From DATAES01 sp963721305 (GTDB lineage: Bacteria > Actinomycetota > Acidimicrobiia > Acidimicrobiales > JACDCH01), in NCBI GenBank assembly GCA_963721305.1, contig CAVRIR010000002.1:62001-126000 (forward strand): DNA of 64,000 nt. Direction: 5' to 3'. Within the stretch, counting starts at the first letter, position 1. Each line of letters starts with the position of its first letter. The translations under genes and the position numbers were made by a program. Below, piece after piece: positions 37,468 to 47,015 of the stretch. The notes under the pieces were generated by a model that had not been told where the DNA came from, did no database searches, and saw only the letters and a list, made by a program, of their open reading frames with translations.

Positions 37468-38049
37468 ATGGCCACGTCCGGCACGAACACCAATCCCGAG
37501 TTCGAGTTGCTGGGGTTCAACCACCTCGCCCTCGTCTGCCGGGACATGGCCGAGACCGTCGAGTGGTACGGGGACAAGCTCGGGATGAAGCTGGTCAAGA
37601 CGCTCGAACTGCCCGACGGCAGGGGTCAACACTTCTTCCTCGACATGGGCAACGGCGTCGACGGTGTCGCATTCTTCTGGTTCCCCGACGCGCCGAACGG
37701 TGTGCGCGGCGAATCGCTGCAGGACCGGCGAGGCGTGACCGCCATCGGGACGACGAACCACATCGCGTTCGACGTGCCCGCCGAGCGGTTCGACGAGTAC
37801 CGACAGCGTTTGGTCGACAAGGGCGTCGACGTCACGCCGATCATCAATCACGCCAACTCGCTCGATGGCGGGCACAAGGCGGACTACGACCCGGCCACGG
37901 ACGACGGCGACGTGTTCATCCGCTCGATCTACTTCCGCGATCCCAACGGCGTCACGCTCGAGTTCGCCTGCTGGACGCGAACCCTCGACGAGTCCGATGT
38001 CCGCCACGCGCCGGCGACGACCCGTTCCCTCGCGCACAGTGTCGACTGA
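37468..38049 (+). CDS. VOC-family dioxygenase-like protein
   Basis: 193 residues, one and a half VOC modules. GFNHLALVCRDMAETVEWYGDKLGMKLV holds the first His, TNHIAFDVPAERFDEY the second, and YFRDPNGVTLEFACW the terminal Glu. Resembles catechol 2,3-dioxygenase-like lyases. GGAGG five bases before the ATG. TTGACC and TCCAAT about 17 bases apart may be its promoter. Confidence 0.88.
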   Translation: MATSGTNTNPEFELLGFNHLALVCRDMAETVEWYGDKLGMKLVKTLELPDGRGQHFFLDMGNGVDGVAFFWFPDAPNGVRGESLQDRRGVTAIGTTNHIAFDVPAERFDEYRQRLVDKGVDVTPIINHANSLDGGHKADYDPATDDGDVFIRSIYFRDPNGVTLEFACWTRTLDESDVRHAPATTRSLAHSVD

Positions 38050-38073
38050 GCGACCTGTTCGCGCGGGTCGCTG

Positions 38074-38847
38074 ATGGGGTCGGACTTCGAGGCGCTCCGC
38101 TACGAGGCGAGTGACGGACTTGCTCGCTTGACGCTCGATCGTCCCGACGCCATGAACGGGATGACGAACCGGATGGTCCGCGAGGCTCGGGATGCGCTCG
38201 AGGTCGCCGCGTCGGACCCGACGTTGCGCGTCCTCGTCCTGACCGGTGAGGGACGTGCCTTCTGTCCGGGCGCCGACCTGAAGCACTTCACTTCGGGCGA
38301 GAGCGACGAGCGGTTGACCTCGCGTGAGTTCACGATCACGACGCTGCTCCACGAGATCCCCGCCGTGACGGTGGCCGCCATCAACGGCGCGTGCGCCGGC
38401 GCGGGACTCGGCTGGGCGCTCGCCTGCGACCTGCGAGTCATGGCCTCGTCGGCAAAGCTGAACACCGCGTTCCTCGACGTCGCGGTCGCGGGTGACATGG
38501 CGATCCCGTGGTCGTTGCCGCGACTGGTGGGCGCGGCGCGGGCGCGCGAACTGTCGTTCATCCCTCGCAAGATCGATGCCGAGGAAGCGTTGCGGATCGG
38601 ACTCGTGGCGCGCGTGTTCCCAGACGCGTCGTTCCGCACCGACACCGAGGACGTGCTGACGGCACTGCTGAAGAAGTCCCCGACCGCGTTGCGCGGCCTG
38701 AAGGAGAACTACGTCTCGGCGGAACGCATGACACTCGCCGACTTCGTCGATTTCGAAGCCGAGCGTCATCTCCAGATCGCCGCGAGCGCGGACACGGCGG
38801 AGGCCTTCCGCGCGTTCATCGAGAAGCGCGAGCCACGGTTCTCGTGA
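38074..38847 (+). CDS. enoyl-CoA hydratase/isomerase-family protein
   Basis: 257 residues with crotonase blocks: GRAFCPGADLKHF (CoA and first oxyanion-hole position) and ACAGAGLGWALACDLRVMAS (second oxyanion-hole). The usual catalytic Glu after FLDVAVAGDMAIPWSLPRLVG is replaced by Asp/neutral residues, so it may not be a simple hydratase. Its TGA overlaps the GTG of the next gene by four bases. Confidence 0.88.
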   Translation: MGSDFEALRYEASDGLARLTLDRPDAMNGMTNRMVREARDALEVAASDPTLRVLVLTGEGRAFCPGADLKHFTSGESDERLTSREFTITTLLHEIPAVTVAAINGACAGAGLGWALACDLRVMASSAKLNTAFLDVAVAGDMAIPWSLPRLVGAARARELSFIPRKIDAEEALRIGLVARVFPDASFRTDTEDVLTALLKKSPTALRGLKENYVSAERMTLADFVDFEAERHLQIAASADTAEAFRAFIEKREPRFS

Positions 38848-39551
38848 GCTGGATCCGTCTCCGACAGGTCGCGCTCGTCGCGCGGGATCTCGACAACGTC
38901 GTCGGCGCCCTCCACGACGCGTTCGGCCTGGAAGTCGCGTTCCGTGACCCCGCAGTCGCGACCTTCGGTCTGAAGAACGCGGTGCTGCCGGTGGGCAACG
39001 AGTTCATCGAGGTCGTGTCACCCACGAAGGAAGGGACGGCCGGCGGCCGGCAACTCGATCGACTCGGCGGCGACGGGGGCTACATGGTGATCTGCCACAC
39101 CGACGATCACGATGCCGTGCGCCGGCGGGTCGATGATCTCGGCGTGCGAACGGTCGTGGATGCGGACGACCACGGTTACCGCATCATGCAGCTCCATCCG
39201 AGCGACACGAGCGGGTCGTTTCTCGAGATCGACTACCAACCGGGCGGCGACGATCCGGCCGGTCCATGGATGCCTGCGGGCAAGGACTGGCAGCACGCAC
39301 AGCGCACCGATGTCGTCGACGGGATCATCGCGGTCGAGGTGCAGTGCAAGGACCCGGATGCAACAGCGACCCGGTGGGGCGCGATCACTGCGTGCGATGT
39401 CGCGGACCGAATCCTTCGACTCGACAATGCGACGGTCACGTTCGTCGACGGCCCGCTCGACTCATTGATCGCCGTCACGCTCCGAGCCACGGACGGTTCC
39501 ACGAAGGGCGAGCGCCGCGCCATCTGCGGCGTGTCGTTCATGCTCGCCTGA
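38844..39551 (+). CDS. two-module VOC-family protein
   Basis: 235 residues. IRLRQVALVARDLDNVVGAL opens a VOC domain with HPSDTSGSFLEIDYQ closing the first module; a weaker second module follows. Best described as a methylmalonyl-CoA epimerase/glyoxalase-like protein of unknown substrate. GTG start overlaps the enoyl-CoA hydratase stop (GTGA), so translation is coupled and the two probably serve the same CoA-linked pathway. Confidence 0.8.
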   Translation: MSWIRLRQVALVARDLDNVVGALHDAFGLEVAFRDPAVATFGLKNAVLPVGNEFIEVVSPTKEGTAGGRQLDRLGGDGGYMVICHTDDHDAVRRRVDDLGVRTVVDADDHGYRIMQLHPSDTSGSFLEIDYQPGGDDPAGPWMPAGKDWQHAQRTDVVDGIIAVEVQCKDPDATATRWGAITACDVADRILRLDNATVTFVDGPLDSLIAVTLRATDGSTKGERRAICGVSFMLA

Positions 39552-39638
39552 CTGGCCCTCCGCCCGCCGTCTGGTCCACGCCACCGTGTCGTGTCCCGAT
39601 TGGGTCGGTCGCCACCGAGGGTCACGTAACCTCTGCGG

Positions 39639-40409
39639 ATGCCATCGGACCGATCGCCGGTGTCGTTCCCCACGTTCGACGACGTCGCCGACGAGCGCAG
39701 GCACCGCAAGCAGCGCCTCGCCGCTGCCTTTCGCCTGTTCGGACGCTTCGGCTTCGACGAAGGCGTCGCCGGGCACATCACGGCGCGCGACCCAGAGCTG
39801 CTCGACCACTTCTGGGTCAACCCGCTCGGCATGTCCTTCAAGCAGATCCGAGTACGAGACCTGATCCTCGTCAACGATCGCGGCGAAGTCGTCGACGGCA
39901 CGTGGCCGGTGAACAAGGCCGCATTCGCCATCCACTCGCAGGTCCACGCGGCGCGGCCCGACGTGGTGGCGGCCGCGCACGCTCATTCGGTCCACGGCAA
40001 AGCATGGTCGTCGTTGCGCCGCCCGCTCGATCCCCTGACCCAGGACGCCTGCGCGTTCTACGGCAACCACGCGCTCTTCGACGACTACACCGGCGTCGTC
40101 TACGACATCGAGGAAGGCAAGCGCATCGCGCACGCGCTCGGTGCGAACAAGGCCGTGATCCTGTCGAACCATGGTCTGCTGACGGTCGGCCAGACGTCGG
40201 TCGACGAAGCCGCGTGGTGGTTCATCACGATGGAGCGCACATGCCAGGCGCAGCTCCTCGCGGAGGCGTCGGGCAAAACCGTGCTCATCGACCCCGAGGA
40301 GGCCGCGAAGACCGCGCCGATGGTCGGGCGTCCGATGGCGGGCTGGCGCGCGTTCCAGCCTCTCTACGACTCGGTCGTCGCGACGCAGCCGGACTTCCTC
40401 GAAGAATGA
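39639..40409 (+). CDS. class II aldolase/adducin-family protein
   Basis: 256 residues. Zinc ligands are recognisable in AAHAHSVHGKAW (HxH) and later in SNHGLLTVG. GVAGHITARDPE near residue 43 is the usual N-terminal family block. Members cleave or form C-C bonds in sugar phosphates or act as decarboxylases. TAACCT six bases before the ATG suggests a leaderless transcript. Confidence 0.9.
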   Translation: MPSDRSPVSFPTFDDVADERRHRKQRLAAAFRLFGRFGFDEGVAGHITARDPELLDHFWVNPLGMSFKQIRVRDLILVNDRGEVVDGTWPVNKAAFAIHSQVHAARPDVVAAAHAHSVHGKAWSSLRRPLDPLTQDACAFYGNHALFDDYTGVVYDIEEGKRIAHALGANKAVILSNHGLLTVGQTSVDEAAWWFITMERTCQAQLLAEASGKTVLIDPEEAAKTAPMVGRPMAGWRAFQPLYDSVVATQPDFLEE

Positions 40410-40442
40410 GCTGAGCATCGGTCGCGTCACTAAGTTGCGGCG

Positions 40443-41273
40443 ATGCGCTTCGGGCTGGACATCGCACAACAACGGATGCCGTGGGACGAGGTCGCGAACC
40501 GGGTGCGGTTCGCCGAGGACCTCGGGTTCGAGGGCGCATGGGGTTTCGACCACTTCGAGCCGATGTATGGCGACGGGCCGGGTGAGGTCTTCGAGGGCAT
40601 GACGACGCTCGCCGCGCTGGCCGGCATGACCTCGCGCATCCGCCTGGGGCTGCTCGTGGCCGGGGTGACGTACCGGCATCCATCGGTGTTCGCCGCCGAA
40701 GCCCTCACCATCGACCACGCGTCGCACGGCCGGCTGGACCTCTCGATCGGCGCCGCATGGTTCGACAAAGAGCACACCGAGCTTGGCATCCCGTTCCCGC
40801 CGACGGGCCGGCGGTTCGATCTGCTCGAGGACGCGCTCGAGATCATGATCCGGCTGTTCACCGGCGAGGTCGTGTCCTACGACGGGCGGATGGTGTCGTT
40901 GCACGATGCGCAGATGCGTCCGGTGCCGGTGCAGCAGCCGCATCCACCCATCTGGATCGGGGGCAGTGGACCGCGACGCACGCTCCCCCTCGTCGCGCGC
41001 TTCGCCGACGTGTGGCACACGTGGGGAACGCCCAACTCGCTGCGCCAGACGAACGAACGGCTCGACGAGCTCACGACCGAGGCAGGTCGAGATCCTTCGT
41101 CGATCATGCGCGCCAGCTCGCTCTCACTCGACGACATCGACACCGCCCGCAAGCACGCCGGCAAGTGGCGCGATGCCGGCTACGGCTACCTCGTGTGCGG
41201 CTGGCCCGACGGCGGGCGGCCGCAGATCGAGCGCTTCGTCCGCGAGGTGATGCCCGACTTCACTTCGGCGTGA
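40443..41273 (+). CDS. LLM-class F420-dependent oxidoreductase
   Basis: 276 residues. GFEGAWGFDHFEPMYGDGPG near residue 31, RIRLGLLVAGVTYRHP near 64 and LDLSIGAAWFDKEH near 99 are the F420-dependent luciferase-like family blocks. TAAGTT six bases before the ATG suggests a leaderless transcript. Its 3' end overlaps the convergent P450 gene by 14 bases. Confidence 0.9.
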   Translation: MRFGLDIAQQRMPWDEVANRVRFAEDLGFEGAWGFDHFEPMYGDGPGEVFEGMTTLAALAGMTSRIRLGLLVAGVTYRHPSVFAAEALTIDHASHGRLDLSIGAAWFDKEHTELGIPFPPTGRRFDLLEDALEIMIRLFTGEVVSYDGRMVSLHDAQMRPVPVQQPHPPIWIGGSGPRRTLPLVARFADVWHTWGTPNSLRQTNERLDELTTEAGRDPSSIMRASSLSLDDIDTARKHAGKWRDAGYGYLVCGWPDGGRPQIERFVREVMPDFTSA

Positions 41274-42546
41274 ACTCGAGGTTCAGCCGCGTCAGGCCGC
41301 GCAGGATGTAGGTCGGCACGTACTGATAGCGCCGCTCGCCAGCGGGACCGTGGTGCGCGTCGGAGATGCGGATGTCCGTCGTCCGTTCGAGCAGACGTTC
41401 GAGGCTGACCCTCGCCTCCATGCGAGCGAGCGACCCGCCGGGACAGCTGTGGACGCCGCGACCGAACGCCAGGTGCTCACGGGAGTTGCCGCGATCGACG
41501 CGGAACTCGGACGGATCCTCGAAGTGGCGAGGATCGCGGTTCGCGGCTCCGTTCAGCACCATCACCGTCGCGCCGGCAGGGACATCGAACCCGCCGACGG
41601 TCGTCGCCTGTCGCGCGAGGCGGAAGTCGCCTTTCACCGGAGACTCGATGCGCAGCACCTCCTCGACGAAATCAGGGATCAGGCCGGGGCGGTCACGCAG
41701 CAGTTGCTGTAGATCTGAGCGCTCGGCGATGAGCTGCAACGCGGTACCGAGCAGCCGCACCGTCGTCTCCTGTCCCGCGGCGAAGACGTTGGACGCGACA
41801 CGGACGACTTCGATGACCTCGGGCAGATCACCGTTGGGGAACGTCGTCGTGGCGAGCGCAGTGAGCACGTCACCGCGCGGCTCGCGCCGGCGATCCTCGA
41901 TGTAGCGACTGAACCGGTCGTAGAGCCACGCCAGTGGGTTCTGCGACATGGCCTCGCTCGTGCTGCCGACTGCGTCCGTCCGCGGTCGGTGACTCAATGC
42001 CTCGCGGAACTCGGCGTGCTCGTTCTCCGGGACACCGAGAAGATCGGCGATGACGTACAGCGCGAACGGATTCGCGTAGTCGGCGATGAACTCACACTCG
42101 CCGTTCGCGATGAACTCGTCGATCTGGCGGTCGGCGATGCGCCACACGAACTCTTCGTTCTCCTTGAGGCGCTTCGGTGTGAGCTGGCGCATGAGCAGGT
42201 GGCGGTGATCGCGATGCTCGGGGGGATCCATCGTCAGGATCTGATCGCTGAACGGCAGCTCGTGACGATGCTGCTCGATGAGCTCGGGCACGTCGTCGCG
42301 CCCTTCGAGCGGCACCGGGAAGCCGGGGAACGGTCCGGTCACCGAGTTGCACGACGAGAACGTGTCGCTGTCACCGTAGATGGTGCACGCCTCTTCGTAG
42401 CCCGTGACCATGAGGACGCCGTGCTGGTGCTCGCGCTGCACGGGGCACTGGGCGCGCAACCAGTCGAAGTACGGATACGGATCGGCGACGAACTCGTTGC
42501 CGCGGAAGAAGTCGTAGGCGTCGTAATCAGTGCCGGCGTCGGTCAT
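41260..42546 (-). CDS. cytochrome P450
   Basis: 428 residues. The heme-binding loop FGRGVHSCPGG puts the thiolate Cys near residue 368. The I-helix AGQETT and the K-helix EEVLRIESP (ExxR) are intact, so the enzyme should be functional. The class resembles actinobacterial CYP terpene/steroid hydroxylases; redox partners are not in the window. The ATG overlaps the stop of the SnoaL-like gene (ATGA). Confidence 0.93.
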   Translation of the reverse strand: MTDAGTDYDAYDFFRGNEFVADPYPYFDWLRAQCPVQREHQHGVLMVTGYEEACTIYGDSDTFSSCNSVTGPFPGFPVPLEGRDDVPELIEQHRHELPFSDQILTMDPPEHRDHRHLLMRQLTPKRLKENEEFVWRIADRQIDEFIANGECEFIADYANPFALYVIADLLGVPENEHAEFREALSHRPRTDAVGSTSEAMSQNPLAWLYDRFSRYIEDRRREPRGDVLTALATTTFPNGDLPEVIEVVRVASNVFAAGQETTVRLLGTALQLIAERSDLQQLLRDRPGLIPDFVEEVLRIESPVKGDFRLARQATTVGGFDVPAGATVMVLNGAANRDPRHFEDPSEFRVDRGNSREHLAFGRGVHSCPGGSLARMEARVSLERLLERTTDIRISDAHHGPAGERRYQYVPTYILRGLTRLNLEFTPK

Positions 42547-42965
42547 GCAGGCTCCTCGCGCGGTGCGACCTCGGTGACGAACTCGGCGGTGCGGCGATGG
42601 AATCGCCAAGCGCCGTCATCGCAATGGAGGATGTCGTGGTAGCGGCCGACGAGCTGGATCGTCCAGCCGGACTCGCCGAGCAACACGAACACGACGTCGC
42701 TCGTGGCCTTCGCCTCGTCGTCGCTCCAGTCGGTGACGAGCGTGTTCAGGACGAGATGACGTTGCGGAAGGCGCGGCTTCCACCGCCCGTACGCGTGCTT
42801 CAGCGCGTCGTGGCCGTCGTAACTGCCGAGTCCCGGGATGTCACAGCCGCCATCGGTGCAGAACGTGGCGACCACGTCGTCGGTGCGGCCGTCGTCGAGC
42901 GCGTGCGTGTAGGCGGCGATGGTGGCGCGCACCCCTTCGGCGACCTCTGCGTAGGCCCGACCCAC
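42543..42965 (-). CDS. SnoaL-like/NTF2-fold protein
   Basis: 140 residues: VRATIAAYTHALDDGRTDDVVATF helix, GSYDGHDALKHAYGRW, and a C-terminal GRYHDILHCDDGAWRFHRRTAEF. This is the SnoaL-like/ring-hydroxylating beta subunit-like cone fold, with members acting as cyclases, isomerases or dehydratases. GTG 42965 has TAGTAT six bases upstream, indicating a leaderless transcript from within the operator region. Co-transcribed with the P450. Confidence 0.85.
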   Translation of the reverse strand: MGRAYAEVAEGVRATIAAYTHALDDGRTDDVVATFCTDGGCDIPGLGSYDGHDALKHAYGRWKPRLPQRHLVLNTLVTDWSDDEAKATSDVVFVLLGESGWTIQLVGRYHDILHCDDGAWRFHRRTAEFVTEVAPREEPA

Positions 42966-42970
42966 GTCCG

Positions 42971-42990
42971 TATACTAACCGGTCGGTACA
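42971..42990. promoter_or_regulatory. TetR-type operator between SnoaL-P450 and BVMO genes
   Basis: TATACTAACCGGTCGGTACA contains the shared CCGGTCGGTACA core (42979-42990) and a 16-bp imperfect palindrome TACTAACC/GGTCGGTA. It abuts the BVMO ATG and covers a TATACT -10 on the plus strand and TAGTAT on the minus strand. The core recurs at 45688, 51104 and 53334. Confidence 0.75.
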
Positions 42991-44641
42991 ATGGCATTCT
43001 CCGAGGAACGCAAGCCCATTCTCGATGACGAGGTCGACGTGCTCGTCGTCGGCGCGGGCATCACCGGCATCTACCAGCTCTTCCGCGCCCGCGAAGCGGG
43101 ATTCTCGGCGCAGCTCGTCGAGGCCGGCGGCGGCGTCGGCGGCACCTGGTACTGGAACCGGTATCCCGGCGCCCGCTTCGACTCCGAGAGCTACACGTAC
43201 GGCTACCTGTTCTCGCAGGAGCTGTTCGACGAGTGGGAGTGGCAGGAGCACTTCGCCGAGCAACCGGAGACCGAGCGCTACCTCAACCACGTGGTCGACC
43301 GGTTCGACCTGCGACGCGCACATCCGATTCGGTGCCAGGGTCACGTCGGCGGTGTTCGACGAGTCCTCCACGACGTGGACGGTGACGGTCGACGACGGCC
43401 ATGACGACAGCCACGGCGGCGCGCAACTGCGCGCCCGCTTCCTGATCGCCGCGACCGGTGTCCTGTCCGTGCCCTACTTCCCCGACGTGCCCGGACGCGA
43501 GAGCTTCCGCGGCGAGTCGCACCACACCGGCCTGTGGCCGGCGACGCCGGTCGACTTCGAGGGCAAGCGCGTCGCGGTCATCGGCACCGGGTCGAGCGGC
43601 GTGCAGGTGATCCCCGCGATCGCGAACGAGGTCGCGTCCCTGACCGTGTACCAGCGATCGCCGAACTGGTGCACGCCCCTGAACAACGGACCGATCACGC
43701 CGGCAGAGCAAGCCCGCCTCCGTGCCGACTTCGAGGCGATCCGCCACACGCTCAACACGTCCGCCGCCGGGTTCCTGCACGAACCACACGACCGCGCCGC
43801 GTTCGACGACTCCGACGACGAGCGGCGCGCCTTCTTCGAGCACATGTGGACGAGTCCCGGCTTCTCCAAGCTCACGAGCAATTACACCGACCTGTTGTTC
43901 GATCCGGCGGCGAATGCAGCGTGGTGCGAGTTCATCGCCGAGAAGATCCGAGGCCTGGTCCACGATCCCGCGACCGCGGCGAAGTTGATCCCGAAGGACC
44001 AGCGCTTCGGCGAGAAGCGACCGCCGTTCGTCACCGACTACTACGAGACCTTCAATCGACCGAACGTCTCGCTCGTCGATCTCGAAGCGACCCCGATCAT
44101 CCGCATGACCGAGGAGGGCATCGAGACCTCCGAGGGCCTTCGTGCGTTCGACACCGTCGTGTGGGCGACCGGCTTCGACTTCGGCACCGGCGCGCTGTTG
44201 CGGATGGGGATTCGCGGCCGCGACGGCGTTGCCCTCGAGGACCACTGGGCCGACGGCCCGAGGACGTTCCTCGGTGTGCAGACGACGCAGTTCCCGAACT
44301 TCTTCTTCCCGGGCGGCCCGCACGCGGCTGCGGGCAACAACCCGCGCTACAACGGCGATCAGGTCGACTTCATCACCGACACCCTCGAGTACGTGCGCGA
44401 GCACGGGTACGACTCGATCGAGGTCGATCCCGCGGCCGAGGACGAGTGGACGGCCATGGTCGACCGGGGAGCGACGAGAGCGCCGTCGTTCGGCGAGAGC
44501 AGCTACTACTTCGGCACGAACATCCCCGGCAAGCCGCGCAAGTACCTCCTCAACGCGGCCGGCAGGCCGAAGTTGTTCAAGGAGATCGCGAGGGTCCGTG
44601 ACAACGACTACAAGGCGTTCAGACTGTCGCGACCGGGGTGA
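42991..44641 (+). CDS. Baeyer-Villiger-type flavin monooxygenase, apparent single-base frameshift
   Basis: About 549 residues when corrected. FAD site VVGAGITGIYQ near the start, the BVMO fingerprint FRGESHHTGLWP in the middle, and the NADPH site GTGSSGVQV. Baeyer-Villiger enzymes turn ketones into esters or lactones. The frame breaks near 43312: VVDRFDLR should continue as AHIRFGARV, one frame on, which needs one base removed from CTGCGACGCGCAC. It overlaps the convergent cyclase gene by 23 bases. Confidence 0.85.
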
Positions 44642-45677
44642 CGGGCGAGCCGACGATGCCCGGCATCCGTAGCGGGGGCGCGGTCAGGAGGAAGCGGCTG
44701 CGGTTGTGCTCGCGCAGCCAGGTCGCGAGCTCGTGCAGGTACCACATCTCGCCGAGCGGGACACCGAGCTTGAACAGGCAGAGGTTGTGGATCGGCAGGA
44801 ACGAATGCCGACCCGGATCTCGGTCCTTGCCGAGCAGTCCTTCGACCGCGTAGTTGTCGGCCACCAGGGCCGCGATCTGCGAGTCGGCGATCCATTCGAG
44901 CAGCGAGTCGTCGCGCGCGTCGAGGTACGCGCACATCGTGTGGATCTTCACCGGGTCGGGATCGCGCTCCCACTCGAGCACCTTCGTCGCGAACCCGGTG
45001 TGGAACAGCAGCATGTCGCCGGGCTCGATGGCGATGCCGTCCGCGGCGAGGATGTCCTCGAGGGTGGCGCGATCCACCGCGCGCCAGTCGTGGCCGAGAT
45101 GGTGGGCAAGGTCCACGAGCACGCCGCGACCCTGCACGCCGTGGAAGGCCATGTGCTCCAGCCCGAGGTGGTGCGCGAAGCACCGGTGGCGGCCGCCGTC
45201 ACCGCGCGCATCGTCCTGCGGTCCGACGAGATCGACGCCGGCGCGGTAGCCGTTGTAGTACACGGGCTCGTCCGCACCGTCGCCATCGGCGTCGAACTCC
45301 GCGCCGACGTGCGCGAGCGAGTCCCACTGCGTCGAGTACTGCAACGACAAGGTGACGACATCGTCGGCCCACACGTCGACGTAGCGCGGGTCGCCCCAGT
45401 CCTCCATCTCGCTCATGTGGATGTTGTAGAAGCGCGCCGCCTCGCCGTTCATGTCCTCGGTGGGCGCGAGCATCGGCGGGTGCCGGCGCTGGTTCAACGC
45501 GGTGCCGCCCGGATAGTCGAGCGGCAGGCTCAGGCAGAAGCTGATGCCCGCCTGCACCTCCCGTACGCCCTGCAGAACCTTCTCGGGCGTCACCAGGTTG
45601 ACCCGCCCGAGCTCGTCGTCGTCGCCCCAATCCCCCCACGTCGAACCGGGCGGCCGCTGCTTCCAACGCTTGGTCAC
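44619..45677 (-). CDS. cyclase-family (kynurenine formamidase-like) hydrolase
   Basis: 352 residues. STWGDWGDDDELGRVNLVTPE opens the protein; STQWDSLAHVG occupies the position of the metal-binding HxGTHxD motif, here altered to QWDSLAH; HGVQGRGVLVDLA and LFHTGF follow. Cyclase-family enzymes hydrolyse lactones or amides. Given the BVMO next to it, lactone opening is a reasonable guess. GTG start with TACAGT eight bases upstream (leaderless), inside the shared operator. Confidence 0.85.
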   Translation of the reverse strand: MTKRWKQRPPGSTWGDWGDDDELGRVNLVTPEKVLQGVREVQAGISFCLSLPLDYPGGTALNQRRHPPMLAPTEDMNGEAARFYNIHMSEMEDWGDPRYVDVWADDVVTLSLQYSTQWDSLAHVGAEFDADGDGADEPVYYNGYRAGVDLVGPQDDARGDGGRHRCFAHHLGLEHMAFHGVQGRGVLVDLAHHLGHDWRAVDRATLEDILAADGIAIEPGDMLLFHTGFATKVLEWERDPDPVKIHTMCAYLDARDDSLLEWIADSQIAALVADNYAVEGLLGKDRDPGRHSFLPIHNLCLFKLGVPLGEMWYLHELATWLREHNRSRFLLTAPPLRMPGIVGSPVTPVATV

Positions 45678-45685
45678 GCCGTTGC

Positions 45686-45705
45686 ACTGTACCGACCGGT
45701 TGGCT
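45686..45705. promoter_or_regulatory. TetR-type operator between cyclase and amidohydrolase genes
   Basis: On the minus strand the shared core CCGGTCGGTACA lies at 45699-45688. The -10 of the cyclase gene (TACAGT, 45691-45686) overlaps it. The palindrome here is TACCGACC/GGTTGGCT, matching five of eight pairs. Confidence 0.7.
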
Positions 45706-45770
45706 TAGCCTCGCAATGCGGGTTCGCGCTGGGCGCGAAGCACGTTTCCGCCCCGGGGGAGGATCCCAAC

Positions 45771-47015
45771 ATGACGCAGAAGGACTTGGTCGTCTCAGCC
45801 GACGGGCACCTGCTCGAACCGACCGACCTGTTCCGCACCCGCCTGCCGAAGAACCTGCGCGACCGCGGCGTCTGGGAGGAGGACTTCGAGATCGAGCCCC
45901 TCGTCGAGGGTGGCGCTCGCATCTTCCGGCGCCTCCACACCCCCGGCTTCGAGGGCTGGACGATCTCCCGCTACCGCCAGACCGGCGGGCGGATGCCGGA
46001 GGGCGATCCCGACACGATCCTCGAAGACATGGATCTCGACGGCGTCGACGTGCAGGTGATGCATCCGAACCTGTCGTTGTTCGGTCTGTACTCCGACGAC
46101 CACGAGCTGTCGATGGCGCACGCGCGCGTGTACAACGACTACGTCATCGAGCGGTTCGGCCCGTACTTCTCACGGCTCGCGCCCACTGCACCCGTACCGA
46201 TCACCGACATCGACGACGCAGTCGTCGAGATCGAGCGCGTCGCCGCTGCCGGCTTCCGCGCCATCCTGCTGCCGGCGGTGCCGCCCAAGCCGTACTACTC
46301 GCGTGACTTCGATCCGGTGTGGGCCGCGGCGCAGGCGAACGGCGTGCAGGTGTTCATCCACACGCAGACAGGCGGCGTGAAGGTCAATGATCCCGCCTCG
46401 ACGACGCTCAAGGTCGTCATGGAGTCCGCGGCGCAGGTCAACCAACCGATGACCGAGAAGTCGGCATCGAAGCGCATGATCACGCAGTCGATCTACAGCA
46501 CGATCGTCCCGCAGCAGCTCATCTGCGAACTCGTCGGCGGCGGCGTGGCCGAGCGCTATCCCGACCTGCACTTCGCGCTCATCGAGTTCAACGCGCACTG
46601 GCTGGCATCGCTCGTCGGCGCAATGGACAAGTGCTGGGTCACGGGCATCGGTCAGGACGCAGACTGGTGGCTCGGCTATTGGGACGACACCCGCCCCGCG
46701 AACGACCAACCGAGCATGGCCCAACTGTTCAAGCTCAACGAGAAGTGGCCGTACCCGCTCACTCCGAGCGAGTACGTGCGCCGCCAGTTCCACGTGTCGT
46801 TCCAGGACGATCCCGTCGCGATCGCGTGCCGTCACATCACCGGCGTGTCGACCATCGTGTGGGGCAACGACTACCCGCACGCGGAAGGCACGTTCCGCGG
46901 GAGCCGAGAGCTTCTCGCGAGGCTGCTCAGCGATGTGCCGGCCGACGAGCGGAAGGCCATGGTCGGCGGCACGCTGGCGGGCATCCTCGGTTACGCCGTG
47001 CCGGTGGCAGCCTGA
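45771..47015 (+). CDS. amidohydrolase_2-family protein
   Basis: 414 residues. VVSADGHLLEPTDLF holds the first metal motif in the DGHLxEP form, VFIHTQTGG the second His, and TIVWGNDYPHAEG the C-terminal Asp/His motif. These are the ACMS-decarboxylase-like amidohydrolases (decarboxylases or hydrolases of unsaturated acids). GGGGAGG eight bases before the ATG. Positioned to be controlled from the operator at 45686 and followed by an SDR and an acyl-CoA dehydrogenase on the same strand. Confidence 0.9.
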   Translation: MTQKDLVVSADGHLLEPTDLFRTRLPKNLRDRGVWEEDFEIEPLVEGGARIFRRLHTPGFEGWTISRYRQTGGRMPEGDPDTILEDMDLDGVDVQVMHPNLSLFGLYSDDHELSMAHARVYNDYVIERFGPYFSRLAPTAPVPITDIDDAVVEIERVAAAGFRAILLPAVPPKPYYSRDFDPVWAAAQANGVQVFIHTQTGGVKVNDPASTTLKVVMESAAQVNQPMTEKSASKRMITQSIYSTIVPQQLICELVGGGVAERYPDLHFALIEFNAHWLASLVGAMDKCWVTGIGQDADWWLGYWDDTRPANDQPSMAQLFKLNEKWPYPLTPSEYVRRQFHVSFQDDPVAIACRHITGVSTIVWGNDYPHAEGTFRGSRELLARLLSDVPADERKAMVGGTLAGILGYAVPVAA